This document shows, one piece after another, positions 14,839-23,163 of a DNA stretch of 25,989 nucleotides. Source of the DNA: DATGKD01 sp035294855 (GTDB lineage Bacteria > Actinomycetota > Acidimicrobiia > Acidimicrobiales > UBA8190); NCBI GenBank assembly GCA_035294855.1, contig DATGKD010000258.1:1-25989 (forward strand), given 5' to 3'. Numbering within the stretch: the stretch's first letter is position 1; each line of letters starts with the position of its first letter. The notes under the pieces were generated by a model. That model did no database searches and was not told where the DNA came from. It was given only the letters and a program-made list of their open reading frames with translations. The position numbers and the translations under genes were made by a program.

Positions 14839-17726
14839 GCAACGTTCAGGGGTCCGCTTCCGCCGGCGCGGAACAGGGCGCGGGCGCGTGCCCGCCGTCG
14901 CACGAATGTCGCCCCCGCGACGAGGAGCACGCCCAAGGAGACGAGCGCGACCAGCCAGTTGCCACTGCTCGCCGGGCTCGTACGCCCGGCGTCCACGGCG
15001 TCTCCGAGCGAAGGCGCCTGCGTCGTTGACGTCGCGCCGCCTCCATCGGCGGAGAGGCCGTCGCCCGGCGTGGTCGTGCTCGAAGAGTCATCCGACGGAG
15101 ACGTCACTGGACCACTCCCATCGGAGCCAGCAGTCGCCGTTGCGCCGTGATCGTCGTCCCCACCATGGCCGTCGCCGCCGGTCTGCGCGTCAGAGGAGTG
15201 GGCCGTGACCGGCTGGAATGCGGGATCGCCACCGAACGTCGCGTCCACTCCGTTGCCTACCACGCCGAACTGATCCGTTGCGCCCGCGTCGTACTCGCAC
15301 GAGGCAGTCCCAGAGGCGTCGGTCGTGGCGTTGCACAGCTCCGTCAGCTGGGCGGAGAACCACACTGGCGCGCCCACGATCGGCTTGCCCGAACTGGTGA
15401 GGGTGGCGGCCAGATCGAACAGAGTGGAGGAGCTGCCCGCGCTGCCCGGAGCCTTCTGGGGAGGCGTCACCGTCAGCTGAGTCGGAGCTTGTCCGACGAA
15501 GACCGTCCCTTGGAAGGAGCTCGTCACCATGCTGGGATCGCTTGGTGCGGAATAGTCCGCCTCGACTTGGTGCGGCCCGTCACTCAGATTGAGGTACACC
15601 GATGCCGTTCCACCCGGGCTGAGCTCGAAGGGGCGGCCGGCGTTCCATCCGTCGATGACGAATTCGATCGTCCCGCCCGCCGGGGGAGGCGTCACTGTCG
15701 CGGTCACCAGCTGAGCAGTCGTTGTCGGGTCCGGGGTGATCGACACCGACGTGGTGAGCGATGACGTTCCTCCCGGTGGCAACGTCGGAGGGGTCACCGG
15801 AGGGGGACCGGGAGAAGGTGTGGTCGGCGGGGTCGTCGGCGGGGTCGTCGGCGGCGGAGTCGTCGGCGGGGTTGTGGTCGGCGGCGGAGCCGTCGGGGCG
15901 CCGTCGATCTGCAGGTGCGCCATGTGGATCTCGCCCGTGATGCCCGGGTCCGGGCCGTTCTGGCCGAGGTCGTCGGAGGCCCGCACGCCCAAGAGCCCTG
16001 CCACCTGCGGGCCGGCGTTGGACGTATCGGTCCCCGTGAGCATCCAAGCGGCGGGCTCCGGGTCGGTCGCCTTCCAGACCTTCAGGCGGATCGTCGTTGG
16101 GTTCGTTCCGGAGATGCCGTAGCGAACCCTGTACAGGTAGGGCCCGCCGCTTGGGTAATCGGCGGTGGGGTCGATACCAGTGTTGACGTTCACACGCCAC
16201 GCCCCGCCGCTCGGCGTGGTGCCCGCAGTCTGGGCTCTCAACTCGAGCTGCGGTGCGCCGTTGTTGGCGTCCCAGGACACGAGCGCCCGGTAGAACGACT
16301 TGTCGGTGTCCTGCGCATTCTGGAAGCGCAGGACGACCCCGGCCAGGAGGCCGCCATAGCGAACGTTGAGCGATTTGACGTTCGTCGTCCACGCCACGTC
16401 GAAGGTGCCCGTCGAGTCGAGCGCAGACGCGGGCACCGTCACGATGTGCTCGGCGGAGGTGTATGTGGTCGACGGGATCACGAACTTGCCGGATGTGCCG
16501 TCGGTCGAGATGTCTGCGGGGTCGCCCTTCTGGATCGTCCACGGCCCGCCCACGTCCGCGTTGCCCCACCCTCCGGTGACCGTGCGAGCGAAGGAGTCGG
16601 AAACGAGCAGTGGCCCGGGAGCCGGGTTTGGCACCGATGGAACCGGCACCGATGGAACCGGCACCGATGGAACTGGTACGGAAGGAACTGGTACGGACGG
16701 CACCGGACCTCCTCCCGAGACGATGCCCGCGCCGCCGAAGTCCGTCTTGAACTCCAGCAACGACTTCGGAAATCCACCATCGGTGATGTCGTTGCGCTGA
16801 TCTGGCGCGTCGAACGAGAAGATGTCGGCGAAGGCGACGTTGTTCGAAGCGATCCATGATGCGAAGTTGCGGATGAAGGACGGGTCGTCCTGGAGACCGT
16901 GCCCGTCGGAGCGATAGTCCACGCTCCACTCCGGGAAGCCGATGGGCTTGCCGTGCGCCGTCGAGAAGCCGGCCAGCCAGTTCAGCCCCCAGGCCTGCGC
17001 GAGCTGGGCATTCCAGGCGTTCTGCGACGTGAACGGGCTGCACCAGCAGTTGTCGTAGACGTCGGTCCCGATGTAGTCCACGTACGTGTCACCGGGGTAC
17101 GCCTGGTCGGGCGTGTAGGAGGTCGGACCGCTGCCGTTCGGGTTCCACGAGAACTGGAAGGCCTGGCCGGGCACGGATCGCATGGCATCGACGATGTGGC
17201 GGAAGTAGCCGGCGAAGTTCTGTGCGTCGGTGGCGTTGGCGACGCTCCACGGATACCAGTTGCCGTTGAATTCCCAACCGAGTCGCAAGATGGCATTCGA
17301 CAGTCCGGCGCCCACCAGGTTCCGACCCAGCGTGACGAAGTTGGAGTCGTACGCTCCCGACGCGCCCGAAGCGAGTGAGCCGCCGGTGCCGTGCGGGATG
17401 ATCGGTACGCCCAGCACGAGACGGTAGGGCGAGTTGGCCCAGGCGTGGAGGTTGCCGGTGTTCGTCATGGCACTCCACCCGGAGGTCCCGTCGAGGTAGT
17501 CCGTGGCGAGCGAGATCTTGGTGCCGGTGGCGTTGGCAAACTGCGCGATGCCGCCCGCGTTGTCTGCGCCCGCGTAGTCGCCGAGCAGCACCGGCGACCC
17601 GCTCGAGTTGCCGCCCGTGGACTGCAGCGATTGTTGGGTGAGCGTCGCGACGATGGCGAGTACGCCCACGGCGAGGATGCTGGCGAGGAGGATCCGGCGA
17701 CGCCGACGAGTTGTCGCCGCCCGCAT
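14817..17726 (-). CDS. Multidomain envelope protein: GH26-like hydrolase, lectin-like domain, Ig-like domains, C-terminal anchor
   Basis: From ATG 17726 the product is 969 residues. A basic run RRRRR and a hydrophobic helix (about 12-32) form the signal or anchor. Residues 45-335 are a GH26-type domain with probable acid/base Glu152 (LGWEFNGNWYPW) and nucleophile Glu266 (IGFPEWSV); their 114-residue spacing equals that in the stand-alone paralogue. A PSVPV repeat linker (about 341-366) leads to a lectin-like domain (about 375-607). Then follow a Pro/Thr linker, a Big_3-like Ig region (about 650-840) with a disulfide-type Cys pair, an acidic Ser/Thr/Gly stretch, a membrane helix (about 925-945) and an Arg-rich tail. 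The frame continues upstream to 17969; GTG 17768 or 17771 could be the start if translation is near-leaderless. It should cut and bind an exopolysaccharide at the cell surface. Confidence 0.88.
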   Translation of the reverse strand: MRAATTRRRRRILLASILAVGVLAIVATLTQQSLQSTGGNSSGSPVLLGDYAGADNAGGIAQFANATGTKISLATDYLDGTSGWSAMTNTGNLHAWANSPYRLVLGVPIIPHGTGGSLASGASGAYDSNFVTLGRNLVGAGLSNAILRLGWEFNGNWYPWSVANATDAQNFAGYFRHIVDAMRSVPGQAFQFSWNPNGSGPTSYTPDQAYPGDTYVDYIGTDVYDNCWCSPFTSQNAWNAQLAQAWGLNWLAGFSTAHGKPIGFPEWSVDYRSDGHGLQDDPSFIRNFASWIASNNVAFADIFSFDAPDQRNDITDGGFPKSLLEFKTDFGGAGIVSGGGPVPSVPVPSVPVPSVPVPSVPVPSVPNPAPGPLLVSDSFARTVTGGWGNADVGGPWTIQKGDPADISTDGTSGKFVIPSTTYTSAEHIVTVPASALDSTGTFDVAWTTNVKSLNVRYGGLLAGVVLRFQNAQDTDKSFYRALVSWDANNGAPQLELRAQTAGTTPSGGAWRVNVNTGIDPTADYPSGGPYLYRVRYGISGTNPTTIRLKVWKATDPEPAAWMLTGTDTSNAGPQVAGLLGVRASDDLGQNGPDPGITGEIHMAHLQIDGAPTAPPPTTTPPTTPPPTTPPTTPPTTPSPGPPPVTPPTLPPGGTSSLTTSVSITPDPTTTAQLVTATVTPPPAGGTIEFVIDGWNAGRPFELSPGGTASVYLNLSDGPHQVEADYSAPSDPSMVTSSFQGTVFVGQAPTQLTVTPPQKAPGSAGSSSTLFDLAATLTSSGKPIVGAPVWFSAQLTELCNATTDASGTASCEYDAGATDQFGVVGNGVDATFGGDPAFQPVTAHSSDAQTGGDGHGGDDDHGATATAGSDGSGPVTSPSDDSSSTTTPGDGLSADGGGATSTTQAPSLGDAVDAGRTSPASSGNWLVALVSLGVLLVAGATFVRRRARARALFRAGGSGPLNVAQRPGPT
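15785..15900 (-). repeat. Pro/Thr-rich linker coding repeat
   Basis: A degenerate GTCGGCGG-type repeat (plus-strand view) encodes runs of PPTT and PPPTT between the lectin-like and Ig-like domains. It is a typical flexible, possibly O-glycosylated spacer of secreted actinobacterial enzymes. Confidence 0.8.
16630..16704 (-). repeat. Five tandem 15-bp repeats encoding PSVPV linker
   Basis: Units lie at 16630-16644, 16645-16659, 16660-16674, 16675-16689 and 16690-16704. The first two are identical (GGCACCGATGGAACC on the plus strand), the third differs at one base, and the last two diverge more. They encode PSVPV between the GH26-like and lectin-like domains. The gradient of identity points to recent expansion at one end. 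Confidence 0.9.
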
Positions 17727-17978
17727 GGCGAGGAGTGCGCGCACGGCGTGCTCGACACCCCCGGACACCACGGAGCCGAACCATACGATTGGCAGGTGAA
17801 CGGCTCGCGAACACGCGGTGACATGGTGAAGAACGGCGTGCGACGTCGCGCGCTGCGCGCTGGCGACCATGACGCGTGAGATGTCACCTCGAGTTGTCGA
17901 ACCCGTCGCGAACAGTTCATCTCTCTGTCGCGTCCCGGTCTGGCCTGTTCGACAAACACCCGACAACACTGACCGTCG
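17727..17978. promoter_or_regulatory. Divergent intergenic region between the GH26-fusion and beta-propeller genes
   Basis: These 252 bp separate two divergent genes. On the minus strand TATGGT (17781-17786) fits a TAnnnT -10 element about 10 bp upstream of GTG 17771, which would make a near-leaderless transcript; no good -35 is seen. On the plus strand no ribosome binding site precedes ATG 17979. Part of the region is lower in GC than its surroundings, as expected for a promoter. Confidence 0.3.
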
Positions 17979-19238
17979 ATGACGACGGGTGGCGCGAAGG
18001 ACACCTGGCGCTGCCGGCGCGCACGCGCCGGCGCAGGTCTCATCGCGCTCGGAGCGTTGGCAGTCGTGGTACTCACGCCCGTGGCGGCGCTCGCCTCACC
18101 GCGTCCGACCGAGGGGCCAGTGGTGTTCGAGAGCAACCGCCCTGCGGACATCTCGTACTGTTCGGCCCGCTATCAGAGCGACGAGCTGTTCGTCCTCTTG
18201 CCCGGTCATGAAGACCCGAGCCAGTTGACGTGCACGGCCCGGCGCGACGAGAACCCGTCTGTGTCGCCTGACGGCACCGAGGTCGTCTTCGCGAGTACCC
18301 GGAACGGGCCGAACTTCCAGCTGTTCACGGTCCCGATCAGCTCGGCCCAGCAACTTTCGCCCGTCGCCCCGAAGCTCGTTTCGTCCGATGGCGACGCCAC
18401 CGATACCGATCCGTCGTGGTCGTCGCGCGGCGACGGCACGATCGTCTTCGCCCGTGACTCCTCCGCCCAGCCGTCGCAGCTCTTCACCGAAGAGGTCTCG
18501 GACCCTTCCGGGGCGACGCCGGTGTTCTCGTCACCAACCGGGTTCATCGACTCGGAGCCGGTGTTCGACCCGACGAACCCCGACCACATCGTCTTCGTCC
18601 GAGTTGTCGGGATGCACACGCAGATCTTCAGCTACAACCGGTCGACCCACGTGCTGACCGATATGTCCGCTGCGGGCCGGGGTGGCGAACCGACCAACGA
18701 CGCCAAGCCCGCGTTCGCGCTGGTGCGGGGCGTCGAACGGATCATCTTCCAGTCCGACCGGTCCTGCGGGACGACACAGCTGTATTCGATGACCGAGGAG
18801 GGCACCGATCAGGAGCCCGTGTTCCGCCAGAGGAACGAACACGGACACGCCGCCCAACAGCGGTGCACGGCGGACGCGCGCGACCCCTCGGCCGCCCCCG
18901 GCGGAGACGCTGTCGTCTTCGACACCTCCGCACCGGTCGCGAACGGCGGATGGGGTGACGGCCCCCACGGACGCCTGGCGCTCGCTACCGACGAGCGTCC
19001 GGGGGACCGACACCTCGCCACGGTGGAGATCGACGCTCACGGCACGGCCGACGGTCGGGTGCAAACGCTGACGCACGGACCAGGCAGCGACTCCGATCCG
19101 AACTGGGGACCGAACGAGAGCCCCCCGATACAGACGCCGGACGTCGCGTATCCGATCGGACTGCCCGTCGCCGGCGCGTCCGCCGGCGCCATCGTCTGGT
19201 TGACGCGCCGCCGGCGCGCGCACGGAGCAGCCGCATGA
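17979..19238 (+). CDS. Secreted TolB/WD40-like beta-propeller protein
   Basis: A 419-residue protein from ATG 17979. A basic N-terminus and hydrophobic segment (about 18-40, ending VAALASP) form a signal peptide or anchor. Repeated TolB-like (PD40) blades follow: ENPSVSPDGTEVVFASTRNG, TDPSWSSRGDGTIVFARD, SEPVFDPTNPDHIVFVRV, AKPAFALVRGVERIIFQSD, RDPSAAPGGDAVVFDTS and SDPNWGPNES. A C-terminal hydrophobic segment (PIGLPVAGASAGAIVWL) with RRRR after it suggests a second anchor. Four or more cysteines may pair outside the cell. Such propellers bind ligands or proteins and rarely catalyse. The stop overlaps the next gene as ATGA, so this surface protein and a response regulator are made together, hinting at a sensing role. 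Confidence 0.85.
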   Translation: MTTGGAKDTWRCRRARAGAGLIALGALAVVVLTPVAALASPRPTEGPVVFESNRPADISYCSARYQSDELFVLLPGHEDPSQLTCTARRDENPSVSPDGTEVVFASTRNGPNFQLFTVPISSAQQLSPVAPKLVSSDGDATDTDPSWSSRGDGTIVFARDSSAQPSQLFTEEVSDPSGATPVFSSPTGFIDSEPVFDPTNPDHIVFVRVVGMHTQIFSYNRSTHVLTDMSAAGRGGEPTNDAKPAFALVRGVERIIFQSDRSCGTTQLYSMTEEGTDQEPVFRQRNEHGHAAQQRCTADARDPSAAPGGDAVVFDTSAPVANGGWGDGPHGRLALATDERPGDRHLATVEIDAHGTADGRVQTLTHGPGSDSDPNWGPNESPPIQTPDVAYPIGLPVAGASAGAIVWLTRRRRAHGAAA

Positions 19239-20113
19239 CGAGCCTGGCGAGCGAGCAGTCGCTTGTGACTGAGCTCGTCGCCGTCGCGGCAGTTCCGCTC
19301 GGCCTCGAACGCCTGCCCGAGGTACGGGGGGGAACCGTCGGCGAAGTCGAGCCCCATCGCCGCAGCGCTCCCCGCGTGCTCTTGGTCGACCAGGAGGGTG
19401 CCGCCGGGCGGGCGATCGTCGACGGCCTCGTGAGCGAGGGCTATCTGGTCGAGATCGCCATCGATCTCTTGGACGGGTTGCGGCGGTTCACCGCCAAGCC
19501 CCACGACGTGGTGATCATGGACGTGGAACCTCCCGGCGTGGCCGGGGCCGAGGTTTCACGCCGGATGCGGGCCGTTGCGCCCGTGCCCGTCATTCTGGCG
19601 ACGACGACCGGTCGCGAGCTCGACCGGGTGCGGACGCTCGAGCTCGGCGCCGCCGAGCGCGTGAGCAAGCCTTACCGGCTGCCCGACCTCGTCGCCCGGA
19701 TCGAAGGCGTCTTGCGCCTGCCGGGGCCACCCGCACCGAGCATGGACGGTCCTTGGGCCGCCGTGGCTGTGCAGCGCGACGGCATGACCGTCGGCGCGCT
19801 GCGCGTCGACTTCGCGGCCCGGGAGGTGACCCGCGGAGGTCGCTCGGTGCACCTTCCCCGACGGGAGTTCGACCTGCTCGCCCTGCTCCTGTCACCCCCC
19901 GGTCAGCTGCGTACCCGCGCGGAATTGGTGCAGCGCTTGTGGGGCGGACGGTGCATCCCCGGGAGCCGGACCTTGGACACCCATGTCCGGAGGCTTCGCA
20001 TGAAACTCGAGGACGACCCGGCCAGTCCACGCCACCTTGCCACCGTCCGGGGAGTGGGATTCCGCTTTGACCTGGGAACCGATGGCGCCGAGGGACCGTC
20101 CCCCGGGGGCTGA
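19235..20113 (+). CDS. OmpR/PhoB-type response regulator with altered acidic pocket
   Basis: A 292-residue protein whose ATG 19235 overlaps the propeller stop as ATGA; GGAG stands 8 nt before it. An unusual 45-residue N-terminal extension precedes the receiver domain (46-162). The phospho-acceptor is Asp96 (VVIMDVEPPG), the switch Thr lies in ATTT (123-125), and the conserved Lys is Lys145 (VSKPY). In the metal-binding pair usually read as DD or ED the sequence is VDQE, so the second acid is Gln52. The C-terminal winged helix (about 188-281) has LPRREFDLLALLL, the recognition helix region TLDTHVRRLRMKL and the wing VRGVGFRF. It should bind DNA as a dimer. No histidine kinase is encoded nearby, so its partner is unknown. 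Confidence 0.92.
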   Translation: MTSLASEQSLVTELVAVAAVPLGLERLPEVRGGTVGEVEPHRRSAPRVLLVDQEGAAGRAIVDGLVSEGYLVEIAIDLLDGLRRFTAKPHDVVIMDVEPPGVAGAEVSRRMRAVAPVPVILATTTGRELDRVRTLELGAAERVSKPYRLPDLVARIEGVLRLPGPPAPSMDGPWAAVAVQRDGMTVGALRVDFAAREVTRGGRSVHLPRREFDLLALLLSPPGQLRTRAELVQRLWGGRCIPGSRTLDTHVRRLRMKLEDDPASPRHLATVRGVGFRFDLGTDGAEGPSPGG

Positions 20114-20127
20114 TAAACGGGTGCTCT

Positions 20128-22227
20128 GTGCCACCATGGGACAGGGACTCGGATCGCCGGGGGACGAGGGTGCGGCAGTCAAGGGGGGGCGGAGCTGACC
20201 TTTTCATCCGGTCGCGCGACCCCGGTCCGCGCGGTGACGACCTCTGGCTGATCGCCCCCGAGGCGGCACGACGAAAGACGACGGGGGACGAGGGGCGCGT
20301 CCGGGGGTTCGACGGCTTGCGGGCCGTCGCTGTCACCGCCGTGCTTCTCTTCCACGCGGGCGCCGGCTTCTTCGGCGGCGGGATGCTCGGCGTCGACGTC
20401 TTCTTCGCCCTCTCCGGCTACCTGATCACCGGCATGCTGCTGGACGACCGTCGGCGGTCGGGGTCGGTGCACCTCGGCAGGTTCTATGCCCGTCGCGCCC
20501 GGCGGTTGTTGCCCGCGCTCCTCGTGCTCGTGATCGGGGTGGCCGCCTACGCGAACTGGCTCGCCGGAGCAGAAGTGCTCTCCAGCATCCGGGGCGACGC
20601 TCTTTCGACCCTCGGGTACGTGTCGAACTGGCGCTTCATCTTCTCGGACCAGGGATACTTCGTGCACTTCGGTCCGCCGTCGCCGTTGCTCCACACATGG
20701 TCATTGGCGGTGGAGGAGCAGTTCTACCTCGTGTGGCCGGTCGTGGCCCTCTTCGTGATGCGCCGCGGCTCGCCGTGGCGGCTTGCGGCTGTTGCCGGTG
20801 GGGGAGCCATCGCATCGCTCCTCACGTCGACGGTGCTGTTCGAACTGGGAGCGAGCTCGGCGCGCCTCTACTACGCCACGGACACGCGCGCCCAGGCGAT
20901 CCTCGTCGGCGCCTGTCTGGGGGCGCTGCAGCCGGTCGTGGCAGAGCGGCTCGGTGACGGGTGGCGCCCGACGCGGCGCGTCCGGCTGGCGCTGAGTACC
21001 GCCGGCGTCGGCGCCCTCGGGTTCGTCGTCTGGGCCGTTCACAACCTGACCAACGACAGCGCGCTCCTGTATCGGGGCGGGTTCTTCCTGGTGGCGACGG
21101 CCACCTCGGTTCTCGTGGCCGTCAATGTGTTCCACCCCGGCGCGCTCGTGGCGCGGGCGCTGTCGTGGGCCCCGCTCACGTACGTGGGCCGCATCTCGTA
21201 CGGGCTGTACCTGTATCACTGGCCGATCTTCCTGGCGCTCGACAGCCAGCGAAGCGGTCTGTCGGGCTCGACGCTGCTGGCGGCGCGCCTGGGGGCGACG
21301 TTCGCCCTCGCCGCCGTTTCGTTCCACTTCCTCGAGCAGCCCATCCGTACCGGTCGTTTCCCCATCCGCCTCCAGGTGGGCTTGGGGTTACCGGCCGGCG
21401 CGGCGGCGACCGCCGCCCTCGTCGTGGCGACGTCCATCCCCGCCGCGGCGGCTCCGCCCGCCGGCGTCATCGCCGCGGCCCCCGCCACCGCGGCGAGCAG
21501 CGGAACCGCGGGGGATCCTTCTCGCCCGGTGAAGGTGCTTCTGGTGGGCGACTCCATGGGCTTGACCCTCGGCGAGGGCCTCGCCGCCGACTCGGCCGCG
21601 TGGGGCGTCAACCTCACCGACGAGGCGGTCCTCGGCTGCGACCTCGATCCCGCGTCGAGCGTCAAGTTGCAAGGCGAGGTCACGAGTGCCGCGCACGGCT
21701 GTCTCGACTGGCCCGCGCTGTGGGCCACGCAGATCGACCGCCTGCACCCCAACGTCCTCGCCATCGCCGTGGGCCGCTGGGAAGTGTCGGACCGGCTCGT
21801 GGACGGCCACTGGACACGCATCGGCCAGCCGCTGTGGGACGACCGCCTGGCCGGACTCCTCGACCGGGCGATCACCATCGCCAACGCGGGCGGGGCGAAG
21901 GTCGCCCTCTTCACGTTGCCGTACGTCCAGCAAACGACGGAGCAGCCTGACGGCCAACCCTGGGATATCAACCAGCCTGCCCGCACCGACGAGTTCAACG
22001 CCGTGTTGCGGAAGGTGGCCGCGGCGCATCCCGACACCGTCGCGGTCGTCGACGTGAACCGGTTGCTCGACCCCCAGGGTCGCTACACCTCGTACATCGA
22101 CGGCGTGCGTGTCCGTGACACCGACGACGAACACCCTTCGGTGTACGGGGGCTTGCTCCTGCGGCCTGCGGTGCTCCCCCAACTCGCACGTCTCGGATCG
22201 CCGACCGACCAGGCGCGCGTTTCGTAG
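20128..22227 (+). CDS. Acyltransferase 3 / SGNH-hydrolase fusion (OafA/OatA type)
   Basis: A 699-residue protein if started at GTG 20128; GTG 20170, with GGGGA 5 nt before it, is as likely. The acyltransferase-3 domain has FDGLRAVAV (61-69), His76, GVDVFFALSGYLIT (88-101), FYARRARRLLPA, and TWSLAVEEQFYLVWP. About ten or eleven membrane helices end near residue 435. An Ala/Pro-rich linker leads to an external SGNH domain (about 468-690) with GDS (Ser476), GRWE in the place of the usual GxND block, and DDEH (Asp666/His669). Family members move acetyl or other acyl groups across the membrane and place them on surface polysaccharide or peptidoglycan. It lies 14 bp after the response regulator and is probably in the same operon. 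Confidence 0.92.
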   Translation: MPPWDRDSDRRGTRVRQSRGGGADLFIRSRDPGPRGDDLWLIAPEAARRKTTGDEGRVRGFDGLRAVAVTAVLLFHAGAGFFGGGMLGVDVFFALSGYLITGMLLDDRRRSGSVHLGRFYARRARRLLPALLVLVIGVAAYANWLAGAEVLSSIRGDALSTLGYVSNWRFIFSDQGYFVHFGPPSPLLHTWSLAVEEQFYLVWPVVALFVMRRGSPWRLAAVAGGGAIASLLTSTVLFELGASSARLYYATDTRAQAILVGACLGALQPVVAERLGDGWRPTRRVRLALSTAGVGALGFVVWAVHNLTNDSALLYRGGFFLVATATSVLVAVNVFHPGALVARALSWAPLTYVGRISYGLYLYHWPIFLALDSQRSGLSGSTLLAARLGATFALAAVSFHFLEQPIRTGRFPIRLQVGLGLPAGAAATAALVVATSIPAAAAPPAGVIAAAPATAASSGTAGDPSRPVKVLLVGDSMGLTLGEGLAADSAAWGVNLTDEAVLGCDLDPASSVKLQGEVTSAAHGCLDWPALWATQIDRLHPNVLAIAVGRWEVSDRLVDGHWTRIGQPLWDDRLAGLLDRAITIANAGGAKVALFTLPYVQQTTEQPDGQPWDINQPARTDEFNAVLRKVAAAHPDTVAVVDVNRLLDPQGRYTSYIDGVRVRDTDDEHPSVYGGLLLRPAVLPQLARLGSPTDQARVS

Positions 22228-22299
22228 TCGCTTCGCGCCGGTTCGCACCATCGCCGTGGCGCGGGACGTTTCCCGGGCCGGCAGGACCTCCCAGGTACC

Positions 22300-23163
22300 A
22301 TGCCCACAATGCCCACGTCGACGCCGGACACCGCTTCGTGCGGCGCGCCGACACAATGGGGGCTGCGGCGCTCGATCGCGTTGGTCCGTGCGTTCCGCCT
22401 CGAGCAGACCGATCCTGACCACTTCTACCGTCTCCAAGCCGCCGACTCGGTCGCGCAGCTCGAGCGGTACGAAACGGTGGCGGGCAAGGTGGTCGTGGAC
22501 ATCGGGGGCGGCGCGGGCTACTTCACCGAGGCGCTCACCAAGTCCGGTGCGCGGTGTCTCCTCGTCGAGCCGGAGGCCGCCGACCTCGACGACGACGGTC
22601 CTGGCGACGCCGCGGGACCCGACGCCGATGCCGACGCCGTCCGGCGTTCGCGTCACCGCGAGGCGGTGCGCGCCGGCCGCCTGGCCGTCGGCCGCACCGT
22701 CGCTGGAGACGGCAACCAACTGCCGCTGCCCGACGCCGTCGCGGATGTCGCGTTCTCCTCGAACGTCTTGGAGCACGTGCCGGCCGCGGGCCGCTTCCTC
22801 GACGAGATGGTCCGCGTGACCAGACCCGGCGGTGCGCTCTACCTGTCGTTCACTGCGTGGCTGTCACCGTGGGGCGGCCACGAGACCGCGCCGTGGCACT
22901 ACGTCGGCGGCGAGCGCGCCGCACGCCGGTACGAGCGCCGTCATGGTCGGCCGCCCAAAAACCGCTTCGGCAGCTCGTTGTTCGCATGCCACGTCGGACC
23001 CACGCTCCGCCTCGCCCGCGCCCATCCGGACGTCGAGGTGGTGGACGCGCGGCCCCGTTACTACCCCGACTGGATGCGGTTCCTCGTCGAGGTTCCCGGC
23101 GTCCGGGAGATCGCCACATGGAACCTCCTCCTCGTGCTGCGCCGGCGGGGGACGCCGGCGTGA
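22300..23163 (+). CDS. Class I SAM-dependent methyltransferase
   Basis: A 287-residue cytoplasmic protein from ATG 22300, with ATG 22309 an in-frame alternative. Motif I is VVVDIGGGAGYF (64-75), followed by LLVEPE, with the acid that binds the SAM ribose. Residues 95-112 are an unusual Asp-rich insertion. GDGNQLPLPDAVADVAFSSN and VLEHV (156-160) form the next two motifs of the UbiE/Methyltransf_11 group, then VTRPGGALYLSF. The C-terminal half (WGGHETAPWHYVGG) resembles methyltransferases of sugar and glycolipid pathways. Acceptor unknown. Its TGA overlaps the GTG of the following glycosyltransferase (GTGA), so the two are translationally coupled, pointing to methylation of a sugar or glycolipid. 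Confidence 0.9.
   Translation: MPTMPTSTPDTASCGAPTQWGLRRSIALVRAFRLEQTDPDHFYRLQAADSVAQLERYETVAGKVVVDIGGGAGYFTEALTKSGARCLLVEPEAADLDDDGPGDAAGPDADADAVRRSRHREAVRAGRLAVGRTVAGDGNQLPLPDAVADVAFSSNVLEHVPAAGRFLDEMVRVTRPGGALYLSFTAWLSPWGGHETAPWHYVGGERAARRYERRHGRPPKNRFGSSLFACHVGPTLRLARAHPDVEVVDARPRYYPDWMRFLVEVPGVREIATWNLLLVLRRRGTPA

Noticed and set aside
22554..23159. Long N-terminal extension of the PMT-like glycosyltransferase
   Set aside because: It lies inside the methyltransferase in another frame and is Arg-rich; the GTGA overlap gives a natural start at 23160.
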